DNA of 41,925 nucleotides from Paracoccus sp. (in: a-proteobacteria) (GTDB lineage: Bacteria; Pseudomonadota; Alphaproteobacteria; Rhodobacterales; Rhodobacteraceae), in NCBI GenBank assembly GCA_030538425.1, contig JAUNTZ010000020.1:1-41925 (forward strand), written 5' to 3'. The notes beneath the pieces were generated by a model, which worked only from the letters and a program-made list of their open reading frames with translations, did not search any database and was not told the origin of the DNA. Position 1 is the stretch's first letter, and each line of letters starts with the position of its first letter. A program made the position numbers and the translations under genes. Below are positions 26,860 to 34,797 of the stretch, piece after piece.

Positions 26860-28134
26860 TCAGGTGCGCAGGATCCATTCGCGGATCGGCGCGATGGTAT
26901 AGGCGATGCGCCAGGTATTGCGGTGGCCCGCCGCGCCTTCGGTGCTTTCGCCCGGGGGAATGACGGTGCCTTCGGCAAAGCTGACATAGTTGATCCGCGC
27001 GCCCTCAGAGATCAGATCGTCAAAGGCGAACTGGAACTGATCGGCGCTCCACCGCCCATCCCAGACGGCGCGGGCGATATCGGCACCGGCGGCCTCCAGC
27101 GCGGCGGTAATGGCGTTCTGGCCGGGAAAGGCGATGGAATCGTCCTGACTGACCAGAATGAACAGCTTCTGCCCGGCCATCGGCGCGACCAGATCAGCGC
27201 CCCATTGACAGGCGACCAGAAAGGAGGCGGCAAAGAAATCGGGGTATTTGATGTTCATCGCAATCGACAGCATCCCGCCGCCCGATTGCCCGGTTGTATA
27301 AAGCCGCGCCGGGTCGATGCTGTATTCGGTTGTCAGGTGCTTGATCAGATTGATGACCGTGTCCAGCATCGACGAGGTGGTGTTATTGTCGCCCGCCACA
27401 ATCTCGGCGAATTGCGGGGCCAGCACAAAGGCCGGACGGGCGGCCTGATCCTCGGGGCTGGCCCAAGAAATCGCACCAAGTCCCTGTTTCAGCGTGAACA
27501 GCGGATCATCGCTGCACGCGCCCGCGTCATGCATGAAATTGACCAGAGGGTAGGTTTTCGCCGGGTCGTAATCCGCCGGGACAAACAGGTTATAGGGCAG
27601 CGTGTCGCCGGTTTCGGGGTCGTTCCAGACATGTTGCTGGAACTCATCCACGATCAGGTTGCGGACCGCATCGGTTTCGATCCTGTCCGGGGCATAAACC
27701 GTGGCCTGCGGCGTGGCCCAGATCGTATCGCTGATATTGCGGTCACCCACGTTCCAGTCCGGTCGCCCGCCCTGACCACCCGGACCGGCCTGCATCGGCG
27801 TCACGGCAAGGCTGGCATCGGTGTCGGTCTCCGACAGCGCGACGATCACCACCGGACCGCTATCGGCGCGGTCGTCGGGATCGGTCGAACTGGCCGGATA
27901 AACCTCGGTCACGGTGCGGCCTGCCACGGCAAAAGATGCGCCCGCCAGATCGGCGGTGCTGACCGCCGAAGGATAGGTCAGCGCCACCGCGACAAAGCGC
28001 AGCCCGTCGCCATAAACCCGCGTGACGGCGGTCGCTGATTGCGGGCTCTGCGTCGCGCCGAATGACGGGGCCGCAATGACTGACAGCGCGCCAAGCGATG
28101 TCACTCCAAGGATAAACTGTCTGCGTGTCGTCAT
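26860..28134 (-). CDS. Tat-exported alpha/beta hydrolase (esterase / PHB-depolymerase-like)
   Basis: A 424-residue protein from ATG 28134 with an AAGAG ribosome-binding site. The N terminus has a twin-arginine signal (TTRRQFILGVTSLGALSVIAAPSFGA), so it is periplasmic or secreted. After an immunoglobulin-like domain of about 150 residues, the catalytic part shows 'YNLFVPADYDPAKTYPLVNFMHDAG' and the nucleophile motif GQSGGG with Ser284, followed by a likely acid in 'LVSQDDS' and His in 'AAGHRNTW'. This matches esterases of the poly(hydroxyalkanoate) depolymerase / feruloyl esterase type; the substrate is unknown. Confidence 0.85.
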   Translation of the reverse strand: MTTRRQFILGVTSLGALSVIAAPSFGATQSPQSATAVTRVYGDGLRFVAVALTYPSAVSTADLAGASFAVAGRTVTEVYPASSTDPDDRADSGPVVIVALSETDTDASLAVTPMQAGPGGQGGRPDWNVGDRNISDTIWATPQATVYAPDRIETDAVRNLIVDEFQQHVWNDPETGDTLPYNLFVPADYDPAKTYPLVNFMHDAGACSDDPLFTLKQGLGAISWASPEDQAARPAFVLAPQFAEIVAGDNNTTSSMLDTVINLIKHLTTEYSIDPARLYTTGQSGGGMLSIAMNIKYPDFFAASFLVACQWGADLVAPMAGQKLFILVSQDDSIAFPGQNAITAALEAAGADIARAVWDGRWSADQFQFAFDDLISEGARINYVSFAEGTVIPPGESTEGAAGHRNTWRIAYTIAPIREWILRT

Positions 28135-28194
28135 CGAAACCACTCTTTACTCAGTGCCAGGTAAACTTGCGTTGTGGAAATTTGTTCCCGCCGC

Positions 28195-29622
28195 CTATTG
28201 CCAGAACCAGTGAAAGTGACGGTGCTTGCGAGTCGGCGGGTGCCGCAGCCCTGCCGTTTCATCCGGGCGCAGCGGCATCATCATCGCGGCCGAGACAACC
28301 AGCGTCGCCGCCACAACCCAGAATGCGAGGTGGAAATGCGTCAGCTCGGGGATGTGATGGCTGCCCGCGCCCATCTGCAAAACCAGCGCCGCGACCGAGA
28401 TCCCCGCCGTCAGCCCGACCTGCTGCGAGACCGCGACAAGGCTGGTGGCGCTTGCCATCTCGGCCTCGTCCGTTTGCGCGAAAACCAGCCCGTTCAGCGC
28501 GGTGAACACCAGCGCCTGCGCGAAGCCCGCAACCACGACCAGCGCGATGATGCGCGGATAATCCACCCGATCGATGAAGCCCAGCCCGGCAAATGCCGCT
28601 GCGCAGATCAGCGTGCCCCAGACCATCGCCGGGCGGAAGCCGAAACGGTCCAGAATACGCGGGGCAATCGCCTTCATCGCGATACCGCCGATGGCGAATG
28701 TGCCGCTGATAAGGCCCGAGGTGACGATGGAGAGGCCAAGGCCCACCTGAAACAGTAGGGGCAACAGAAAAGCCGCCGCGCCGCCGCTGATGCGGAACAT
28801 GGTGCCCGCCCATGTGCCGACCGCGAAGGTGTGGTGGCGAAACAGGCGCGGATTGACCAGAGCGTCATCTCGCCGCCGCACCCGGCGCAGATAGATCGCC
28901 AGTGCAACCAGCCCGACCACCATCGCGGCGATGGCCATGCGGGTGGAAATAAGATGCTCACCCAGACAGGACAGGCCGAACAGCCCCGCGCCAATGGCCA
29001 GCCCTGACAGGATAAAGCCGGGCTGATCCAGCGGCTTGACGGGCTCCTTGGGTAATTCGGGAATCAGGATCAGCGCAAGCGTCAATGCCAGCGCCCCGAT
29101 AGGCAGGTTAATCAGGAAAATCCAGCGCCAGCCCAGTTCCGCCGTCACCAGCGCGCCGACCAAAGGCCCAAGCGCCGGACCGATCAGCGCCGGGATCGTG
29201 ACCCAGGCCAGCGCCTGCACCATATCGGGCTTCGCCACCCCGCGCAGCACGATCAGCCGCCCGACCGGCACCATCATCGCACCGCCCGCGCCCTGCACCG
29301 CACGCGACAGCACCAGCCCCAACAGGTCAGACTGCATCGCACACAGCACCGATCCGGCCAGAAACACGCACATGGCCGCGACGAAAATCCGCCGCGCGCC
29401 AAATTTGTCGGCCAGCCAGCCCGACACCGGCACCATCGCGGCGTAAGAGATCAGATAGGTGGACAGCGCCAGTTTCAGCGACAGCACCGGCACGCTCAGA
29501 TCATGCGACAGCGTGGGCAAGGCCGTGGCCAGCACGGTGGCATCGGTGGTCTCCATCAGCAAGGCCAGCGCCACGACCAGCGGGATGACGACGCGGGCGC
29601 GGAAGCCGGGCTGCTCAGTCAT
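28195..29622 (-). CDS. MFS drug-efflux transporter, DHA2 (EmrB/QacA) type
   Basis: A 475-residue transporter from ATG 29622 (MTEQPGFRARVV..). It has the DHA2 signatures 'LMETTDATVLATALPTLSHDL' in TM1, 'GWLADKFGARRIFV' (motif A) and 'SRAVQGAGGAMMVPVGR' (motif B), and about 14 predicted hydrophobic segments. The first 8 bases overlap the end of the Crp/Fnr gene, so the pair is coupled and the regulator probably controls efflux. Confidence 0.9.
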   Translation of the reverse strand: MTEQPGFRARVVIPLVVALALLMETTDATVLATALPTLSHDLSVPVLSLKLALSTYLISYAAMVPVSGWLADKFGARRIFVAAMCVFLAGSVLCAMQSDLLGLVLSRAVQGAGGAMMVPVGRLIVLRGVAKPDMVQALAWVTIPALIGPALGPLVGALVTAELGWRWIFLINLPIGALALTLALILIPELPKEPVKPLDQPGFILSGLAIGAGLFGLSCLGEHLISTRMAIAAMVVGLVALAIYLRRVRRRDDALVNPRLFRHHTFAVGTWAGTMFRISGGAAAFLLPLLFQVGLGLSIVTSGLISGTFAIGGIAMKAIAPRILDRFGFRPAMVWGTLICAAAFAGLGFIDRVDYPRIIALVVVAGFAQALVFTALNGLVFAQTDEAEMASATSLVAVSQQVGLTAGISVAALVLQMGAGSHHIPELTHFHLAFWVVAATLVVSAAMMMPLRPDETAGLRHPPTRKHRHFHWFWQ

Positions 29623-30328
29623 GAGATGCCCTCTGAGGTTGCGGCTCACCGGCGGTCGCGGCCAGCCCGTGCGGCGACAGAATGACGATGCGCCCCTCAT
29701 CCATCCCGATCAGCCCGTTGCTGCGCAACTCACCAAGGCTCAGACTGACCGTCGGGCGCGAGGCTCCGATCAGCGAGGCCAGTTCCGCCTGCGTAAAGCG
29801 CGCGCCGATCCGGGTGCCCGCGGGCGTCGCCTCTCCCAGCTCATCGGCCAGCAACAGCAAAACGCGCGCCAGACGCGCCGGGACATGGTGGAACACCAGA
29901 TCCTCGGCCCGCATCTGAAACCGGCGCATCCGTCCGGCTATCTGTTTGGTGATGACCATGGCCGCCTCTGGCCCCGAGGCCATCAGCTCAAGAAACACCT
30001 GCCGGGGAAACCGCCAGACGATGGATTTTTCATGCGCCACGGCGAAACAGTCGCGCGGCGCACCGTCAAGGATGGGCAATTCGCCGAACACCTCGCCGCG
30101 CACGACAAGGCCATGGGTGAACTCCTCGCCCTCGGGGCTGAGGCCGAAAATCCGGCAGATACCGGATTCCAGCAGGAACACCATTTGCGGGTCCGGGGTC
30201 GGGGAAAAGACCGTATCGCCCCGCGCCAGCACCTGAACCTGCGACGACCGCCGCAAATCCGCCAGCGCCTCGGCGGGCAGATGGTCAAGCCAGCTTATGG
30301 ATGTCAGATGCCAGTAACCAGTTTTCAT
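29615..30328 (-). CDS. Crp/Fnr-family transcriptional regulator
   Basis: A 237-residue regulator: an N-terminal cyclic-nucleotide-binding-like fold (residues 20-120, with 'GEEFTHGLVVRGEVFGELPILDGAPRDCFAVA'), a dimer helix around 121-145, and a winged helix-turn-helix with 'FTQAELASLIGASRPTVSLSLGELRSNGLI' at 178-207. It lacks the N-terminal Cys cluster of FNR, so it is not an iron-sulphur oxygen sensor. No good ribosome-binding site is seen before ATG 30328. It is first in line before the efflux gene. Confidence 0.88.
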   Translation of the reverse strand: MKTGYWHLTSISWLDHLPAEALADLRRSSQVQVLARGDTVFSPTPDPQMVFLLESGICRIFGLSPEGEEFTHGLVVRGEVFGELPILDGAPRDCFAVAHEKSIVWRFPRQVFLELMASGPEAAMVITKQIAGRMRRFQMRAEDLVFHHVPARLARVLLLLADELGEATPAGTRIGARFTQAELASLIGASRPTVSLSLGELRSNGLIGMDEGRIVILSPHGLAATAGEPQPQRASHD

Positions 30329-30372
30329 GAAAAAAGGGGAAGCCAGATCGGGGCGCGCGTCAAGCGGTGAAG

Positions 30373-30400
30373 CGGGGCGTCCCCTTGCGGAAACGCCCCG
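30373..30400 (-). terminator. Stem-loop after the PRC-barrel gene
   Basis: Arms CGGGGCG (30373-30379) and CGCCCCG (30394-30400) pair perfectly around a 14-base loop, 16 bases past the PRC-barrel stop and about 45 bases before the Crp/Fnr start. It has no U-run; termination is probable but not certain. Confidence 0.5.
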
Positions 30401-30415
30401 CCGGAAAGGCCGGAT

Positions 30416-30799
30416 CTAGTTCTCCGCGACGTGCTTCAATGCGTCACGGGTGTAATCGGTGCGGAACTCGACATCATCGCCGACCAGTTCCGTTTGGGCA
30501 TCCGCCAGCGGAATGGCGACATATTTCTCGTCAATGCCCAGAAAACCGCCAACGCCCACAACCAGCGCCACGACCTGATTGTCGGCATCAAGCAGCAGGT
30601 CATGCACCCTGCCGATACGCTCATCCCCCGCGCCGCGCACATGAGCGTCGATCCACGCACGGGCCGAGCCATATTCCTCGATCTGGATCTCATCGATCAC
30701 CGTGAGCTCGGTGATTGCCGGAGCGTCCTGTGCCAGCGCCGGAGCGCTGAAAATCCCTGCCAGAAGCACGACTGCAAGGCGGCTTTTGAAATGTGTCAT
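30416..30799 (-). CDS. Secreted PRC-barrel domain protein
   Basis: A 127-residue protein starting at ATG 30799 with AAGGG about 7 bases ahead. It has a signal peptide (MTHFKSRLAVVLLAGIFSAPALA) followed by one PRC-barrel domain: 'ERIGRVHDLLLDADNQVVALVVGVGGFLGIDEKYVAIPL'. Such periplasmic PRC-barrel proteins are common in alphaproteobacteria and their role is poorly known. It stands alone between a stem-loop and the tRNA scar. Confidence 0.85.
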   Translation of the reverse strand: MTHFKSRLAVVLLAGIFSAPALAQDAPAITELTVIDEIQIEEYGSARAWIDAHVRGAGDERIGRVHDLLLDADNQVVALVVGVGGFLGIDEKYVAIPLADAQTELVGDDVEFRTDYTRDALKHVAEN

Positions 30800-31134
30800 A
30801 TCGTTGCCCTTTTGAAACCACGAATCACGGCGAGATGCCGTAATTTCAAACAGGTTAGACAAGTGCTTCTGGATGTTTTGTTAGGTGGCTAACACCTGAG
30901 GGCAAGTTGGTGGGCGGTTGGTGCGTGTGGCCTTAGAGGGAGCTGGCGCGGACGCCATATTGCGGCCGCTCTGCGATATAAGAGGACGCGTTGAGGAGCT
31001 GCTGCACGAGAGCGGCCATGGTCGGCTTTTAGGGCGCGGCTTCGCTGTCCGCTGCCTCTCAGCAAAGAGGCGAAGCCTTCGTTTTCTCCGCCGCCTTTAT
31101 AGAGCATGCGCTGATTCGCGACCTGGAACGCAAA
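30800..31134. other. Intergenic stretch, no gene recognised
   Basis: About 330 bases between the PRC-barrel start and the tRNA terminator. Short frames on both strands are unconvincing. Confidence 0.4.
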
Positions 31135-31158
31135 ACGCCCCGCGAGAGCGCGGGGCGT
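31135..31158 (-). terminator. Rho-independent terminator of the split initiator tRNA
   Basis: On the minus strand, perfect 9-base arms ACGCCCCGC / GCGGGGCGT surround a 6-base loop and are followed by TTTT. It sits 25 bases after the CCA end of the tRNA fragment, where the terminator of a complete tRNA gene would be. Confidence 0.75.
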
Positions 31159-31182
31159 AAGCTTTAGTATTATCGCTATTCT

Positions 31183-31228
31183 TGGTTGCGGGGATAGGAT
31201 TTGAACCTATGACCTTCAGGTTATGAGC
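31183..31228 (-). tRNA. 3' half of an initiator tRNA (fMet, CAT): integration-site scar
   Basis: The minus strand from 31228 to 31183 carries the anticodon loop CTCATAA, the anticodon-stem 3' arm ACCTGA, the T-arm GGTTCAAATCC, the acceptor 3' strand CCCCGCA, discriminator A and encoded CCA. It matches the 3' part of alphaproteobacterial initiator tRNA genes. Immediately 5' of the anticodon loop the sequence departs from any tRNA (GCTAG instead of the stem and D-arm), so this is a fragment, not a gene. Such 3' fragments mark the far end of elements that integrated by recombination in the anticodon region; the integrase begins 200 bases away. Confidence 0.85.
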
Positions 31229-31423
31229 TAGCTTTTCTCCATTCTACGAAAATGCTGAATCCAGCCCACTATCACACGACAACAACCTGTTATAGCTTGA
31301 TCTTCTCAAACCAGAGCCCATCCTTTTCCTACGCCCGAAAGCGCCACGGTTTTCTTTGCGGTGCTTCCACGACGCTGCCATCAGACACTTCCAGAACGCG
31401 GTGGCAGTAAAGGAACAGAAACC

Positions 31424-32587
31424 ATGTCCAATCTGAAACTGACCAAACGCACAGTCGAAACCCTCACTGTCAAAGAGAAAGACTACATCAGGTTCGACAC
31501 CGATCTGACCGGCTTCGGCATCCGCGTGATGCCGAGTGGCAAGCGCTTCTTTTTGATCCAGTATCGCAGGCACGGCCGCACGCGTCGGGTCATGAGCGAC
31601 CAATTCGGTCCGATCACGGTCGAGGGTGCGCGGCGTGATGCGCAGAAGATGCTCGGGGCCGTCCGGGGCGGCGGCTCTGATCCTGCGGATCGACGTGACC
31701 AGTTGCGCCAGTCGATGACTGTCAGGCAATTGGGCGAACGGTTCCTCAGGGAACATGTTGAAGTGCGGTGCAAGCCGACGACGCAGGCGGAATATACGCG
31801 TTCGGTTGAACTGTTTATCAATCCATTCTTTGGCGATCAGCGCGTCCGCACGGTCACATCGGCGGATATCGCTGATCTGCACGGCAACTATTCACAAATC
31901 CCGTATCAGGCGAACCGGACGCTGGGTGTCCTGTCGAAAATGATGAGCCTCGCCGAATTATGGGCATTCGTGATAAACACACAAATCCCTGCGAGGACGT
32001 GAAGCTTTACCCCGAGCGCAAGCGAGAGCGCTTTCTGTCACCCGCAGAACTCCATAAGCTTGGGAGAGTTCTCGTCCAGTCCGAGGCGGACGGAACCGAA
32101 AACAGCTATGCGATCGCAGCGTTCCGGCTTCTGTTATTAACGGGTTGCCGCTTGTCCGAAATCCAGAAATTGCGATGGCAGCACGTCGATCTGGATCAGG
32201 CGCAGATTAACCTCCCAGACAGCAAAACCGGAAAGCGAGCCATTCACCTCGGCAGTGCTGCGGTCGATCTGCTTGCCAATTTGCCGCGGGCGAACGGCCA
32301 ACCCTTATGTTATTATCGGCAAGGTCAGGGAGCAGCATCTGACCGACCTCCAACGGCCATGGCGACGGATTCGCAAAGCAGCTGGGCTTGAGGATGTACG
32401 CATCCATGATCTGCGCCACAGCTTTGCTTCGGGCGGTCTGCTGGTAGGCGAGAGCCTGCCGGTGATCGGCAAACTGCTCGGCCATACGCAGGTGCAGACA
32501 ACGGCGCGATATGCCCATCTGGCGGCTGATCCGCTCAAGGCGGCGGCGACAAAGATTTCCGACAGGCTCGCGGCGGCGATGTTGTAG
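31424..32587 (+). pseudogene. Tyrosine-recombinase integrase with two compensating frameshifts
   Basis: Starts at ATG 31424 with AAGGA before it. It has the arm-binding N-terminal domain of phage/ICE integrases ('DLTGFGIRVMPSGKRFFLIQYR'), a core-binding domain ('LGERFLREHVEV..TQAEYTRSVELFI') and the catalytic domain with Arg in 'TGCRLSEI', HxxR in 'HDLRHSFAS', His in 'LLGHTQ' and Tyr in 'TTARYAHL'. The frame is lost near 31963, where one G seems missing from a G-run (LAELW-GIRDKHTNP), and regained near 32302, where one C is extra. All catalytic residues remain but no single frame encodes them. Either the gene is dead or the two shifts are read errors. Confidence 0.88.
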
Positions 32588-32656
32588 GTTAACCGCCCTA
32601 CCCTTGGGCTGTTATGCCAACCTGACACAGGTCGTTTCGACAATACCCTTGAACGA

Positions 32657-32689
32657 ATCATCCGCAGCACTCATATGATGCGTGATGAT
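32657..32689. promoter_or_regulatory. Inverted repeat upstream of vapB (putative operator)
   Basis: ATCATCCGCA at 32657-32666 is mirrored by TGCGTGATGAT at 32679-32689 (one extra base) around a CATATG centre. It lies 25 bases before the antitoxin start, where type II antitoxins usually bind to repress their own operon. Confidence 0.45.
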
Positions 32690-32713
32690 TGATGCACAGA
32701 AATCGAGGCCGAT

Positions 32714-32941
32714 ATGAGAACGACACTGGCCATTGATGATGATGTTCTGGCGGTGGCGAAGGCCATGGCCGCCCAGCAGCGGCGCAGCCTCGGAGAGGTG
32801 ATCTCTGATCTGGCGCGGCGCTCGCTGCATCGTCCGAAAGCCGGCGGAGAGCGGAACGGCATCCCTCTGCTGACGCCCCGGCCCGGCACCCCACTGGTCA
32901 CGCTAGATCTGGTCAACGAACTGCGTGATGAGGCGCCGTGA
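32714..32941 (+). CDS. vapB: Ribbon-helix-helix antitoxin (VapB-like)
   Basis: A 75-residue protein. The N terminus 'MRTTLAIDDDVLAVAKAMAAQQRRSLGEVISDLARRSL' is a typical ribbon-helix-helix DNA-binding unit, and the rest is a flexible toxin-binding tail ending 'LVTLDLVNELRDEAP'. Its TGA overlaps the GTG start of the PIN-domain toxin by four bases, the usual antitoxin-toxin coupling. The pair lies right behind the integrase, a common place for element-stabilising modules. Confidence 0.85.
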   Translation: MRTTLAIDDDVLAVAKAMAAQQRRSLGEVISDLARRSLHRPKAGGERNGIPLLTPRPGTPLVTLDLVNELRDEAP

Positions 32942-33372
32942 CCTTCCTGCTTGACGTCAACGTCCTGATCGCCCTGATCGACCCGAGCCATGTGACCCAT
33001 GACGAGGCCCATGGCTGGTTTGCCGCGACCGGGCAGGAAAGCTGGGCCACCTGCCCTATTACTGAAAATGGCGTTATCCGGATCCTTGGCAATCCGAAAT
33101 ACCCAAACTCGCCGGGGTCGCCTGCTGCTGTTACCGATATCGTCCGGAAACTGCGCGCCCTTCCGGGGCATCGCTTTTGGCCCGACGACATAAGTCTGGT
33201 GGATGAGGCGTTCATAGATCCAGGCAAAGTTCTGACCTCCGGGCAGGTCACCGATACTTACCTGTTGGCCCTGGCGCAAAAGCATGGCGGCCAGCTTGCA
33301 ACTTTCGACCGGAAACTGTCCGTCGCCGCCGTCAGGGATGGCAAGGCGGCGCTCTGTCAGATTGGGCAGTGA
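32938..33372 (+). CDS. vapC: PIN-domain RNase toxin (VapC-like)
   Basis: A 144-residue PIN nuclease starting at GTG 32938. The acidic metal-binding residues of the family are present: D6 in 'LLDVNVLIAL', E43 in 'CPITENGVIRIL', D106 in 'VTDTYLLALA' and D124 in 'LATFDRKL'. VapC toxins cut tRNA or rRNA when the antitoxin is lost. The gene appears intact. Confidence 0.88.
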   Translation: MTFLLDVNVLIALIDPSHVTHDEAHGWFAATGQESWATCPITENGVIRILGNPKYPNSPGSPAAVTDIVRKLRALPGHRFWPDDISLVDEAFIDPGKVLTSGQVTDTYLLALAQKHGGQLATFDRKLSVAAVRDGKAALCQIGQ

Positions 33373-33840
33373 CGAGGCTTGAATGGATTGACAAGAAGCA
33401 AAGCTAGCCCGCCACAGTATCCATCCCTGATGATGCAGGCCCAGCGCCTCGCTAGGCTATTTAAATAGCTCGCCTTACGGCCGGATCCAGGAGCCGATGG
33501 GGTCTCATCCCGCCCAACAGCCGGTTGAGGCCAATAAATCCACTTGAGCGTAGGCGGCGTCATGATTCTGCCGTCGCGGCGCGGAGAGGGATGATGGGCG
33601 AAGTTGTCTGGCTGACCAACGAATAGATGTAGTGGCCGCGACCGTTTTTTCCGAAATCGCGAGGTAGGCCGCGCATTGACGACCGACGTGTATGGAGCGG
33701 GATAATCCTCAATCAACGCCATGGATTGATGCATCAGCACGCATCCCCTGCCTACGGGTTCCGTGAAAACGCTCTGTAACCGCGGGAAACAATGGAACCG
33801 GGTAAGACAAAGTCGCGCGTCTGAACGCCTACCAGCAAGA
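33373..33840. other. No convincing gene
   Basis: About 470 bases between vapC and the XRE regulator. A minus-strand frame (33357-33854) exists, but its Pro/Arg/Ser-rich text resembles no family and it overlaps both neighbours. It is probably decayed element sequence. Confidence 0.45.
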
Positions 33841-34686
33841 TCACACCGAATCATCGACCTTCAACCACGCCTCAAAGCGTTCCTTGTGGTCGCCGTCCTC
33901 AACGGGGGCCAAATAAATCAGCCGCAAATGACGGTCTTCGTCGATGGTCAGCATACTGTGGTCAAAGCAGATCGCCCCGGCATCGCCAATATTGATCCGA
34001 CGCTGCCCACTATAAGGGTTGCGAATATTCTGCTCTTCCCACCAGGACTTGAAATCCGTATCAACTACCTCAAGCGTCTTGATCAGCGCCAGAATATCCG
34101 GCTCATGCGTCGCCCGCGCAAAATCGCGCCGGAAATGAGACAGGATCTGGCGCGCCTGATCCTCCCACGGATCAAGTAATGTCCGGTATGTCTGATCGGC
34201 AAACGCAAGCCAAAGGAAATTCCGTTCCTCCGGCTTATAGGCTGAAAAGCCGAAGATCCGATCTGCCGCCTTATTCCAGGCCAGCACGTCCCATCGCAGA
34301 TTGATAACATAGGCAGGCCGCAAGGTCAGATCGGCCATCAGGCGATGGATGACCGGGGGCACGATACACCATGTCTTGCCAGGCTCGGCGGGGGCGCGAT
34401 TTTGCGTCAGAAAGAACAGATAGCGCCGCTCGGCCGCATCAAGGCGCAAAACGCGGGCAAGGTTGTCGAGAAAGGTCGAGGACACGCCGATGTCGCGCCC
34501 CTGCTCAAGCCATGTATACCATGCGAGGCCGACGCCAGAGAGTGCCGCGACCTCTTCTCGCCGCAGCCCCGGCGTGCGGCGGCGGCCGGTTGCGGGCAGA
34601 CCGACATCGGCAGGATCCAGCCGCTCGCGGCGGCTGCGCAAGAAGTCCGACAGCTCTTTGCGGGTTCTGTCGCGTTTGCGGCTCAT
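33841..34686 (-). CDS. XRE-family regulator with MmyB-like ligand domain (copy A)
   Basis: A 281-residue regulator starting at ATG 34686 (MSRKRDRTRKELSDFLRSRRERLDPADVGLP). An N-terminal helix-turn-helix ('RTPGLRREEVAALSGVGLAWYTWLEQGRDIGVS', about residues 37-70) is followed by the MmyB-type sensor domain ('AYVINLRWDVLAWNKAADRIFGF', 'FDHSMLTIDEDRHLRLIYLAP'). Regulators of this class typically repress a divergent transporter or enzyme gene; here an MFS gene starts 111 bases away on the other strand. The same frame stays open for another 412 codons upstream, but that stretch is antisense to the MFS gene and not real. Confidence 0.88.
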   Translation of the reverse strand: MSRKRDRTRKELSDFLRSRRERLDPADVGLPATGRRRTPGLRREEVAALSGVGLAWYTWLEQGRDIGVSSTFLDNLARVLRLDAAERRYLFFLTQNRAPAEPGKTWCIVPPVIHRLMADLTLRPAYVINLRWDVLAWNKAADRIFGFSAYKPEERNFLWLAFADQTYRTLLDPWEDQARQILSHFRRDFARATHEPDILALIKTLEVVDTDFKSWWEEQNIRNPYSGQRRINIGDAGAICFDHSMLTIDEDRHLRLIYLAPVEDGDHKERFEAWLKVDDSV

Positions 34687-34693
34687 GGAGAGG

Positions 34694-34731
34694 GATACCC
34701 ATAGTATCAGTATAACAAGATAAATTGTATC
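34694..34731. promoter_or_regulatory. Paired dyads between regulator A and its MFS gene (putative operator)
   Basis: GATAC-ccata-GTATC at 34694-34708 is a perfect dyad. A second, one-mismatch version (GATAA-att-GTATC) lies at 34719-34731, 25 bases further along, on about the same helix face. Both fall in the divergent promoter region, fitting cooperative binding by the XRE regulator. Confidence 0.45.
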
Positions 34732-34797
34732 TGAATAATTGGCGTTCCACAACAAGCCTGCGCGCACCGAATTGCGTGACAGCACAGGAATCGCCAC

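Noticed and set aside
31183-31260. A complete tRNA-Met gene
   Set aside because: Only the anticodon loop to CCA is present; the D-arm and 5' acceptor strand are missing.
33357-33854. Minus-strand 165-codon frame between vapC and regulator A
   Set aside because: Overlaps both neighbours, Pro/Arg-rich text, no recognisable motif.
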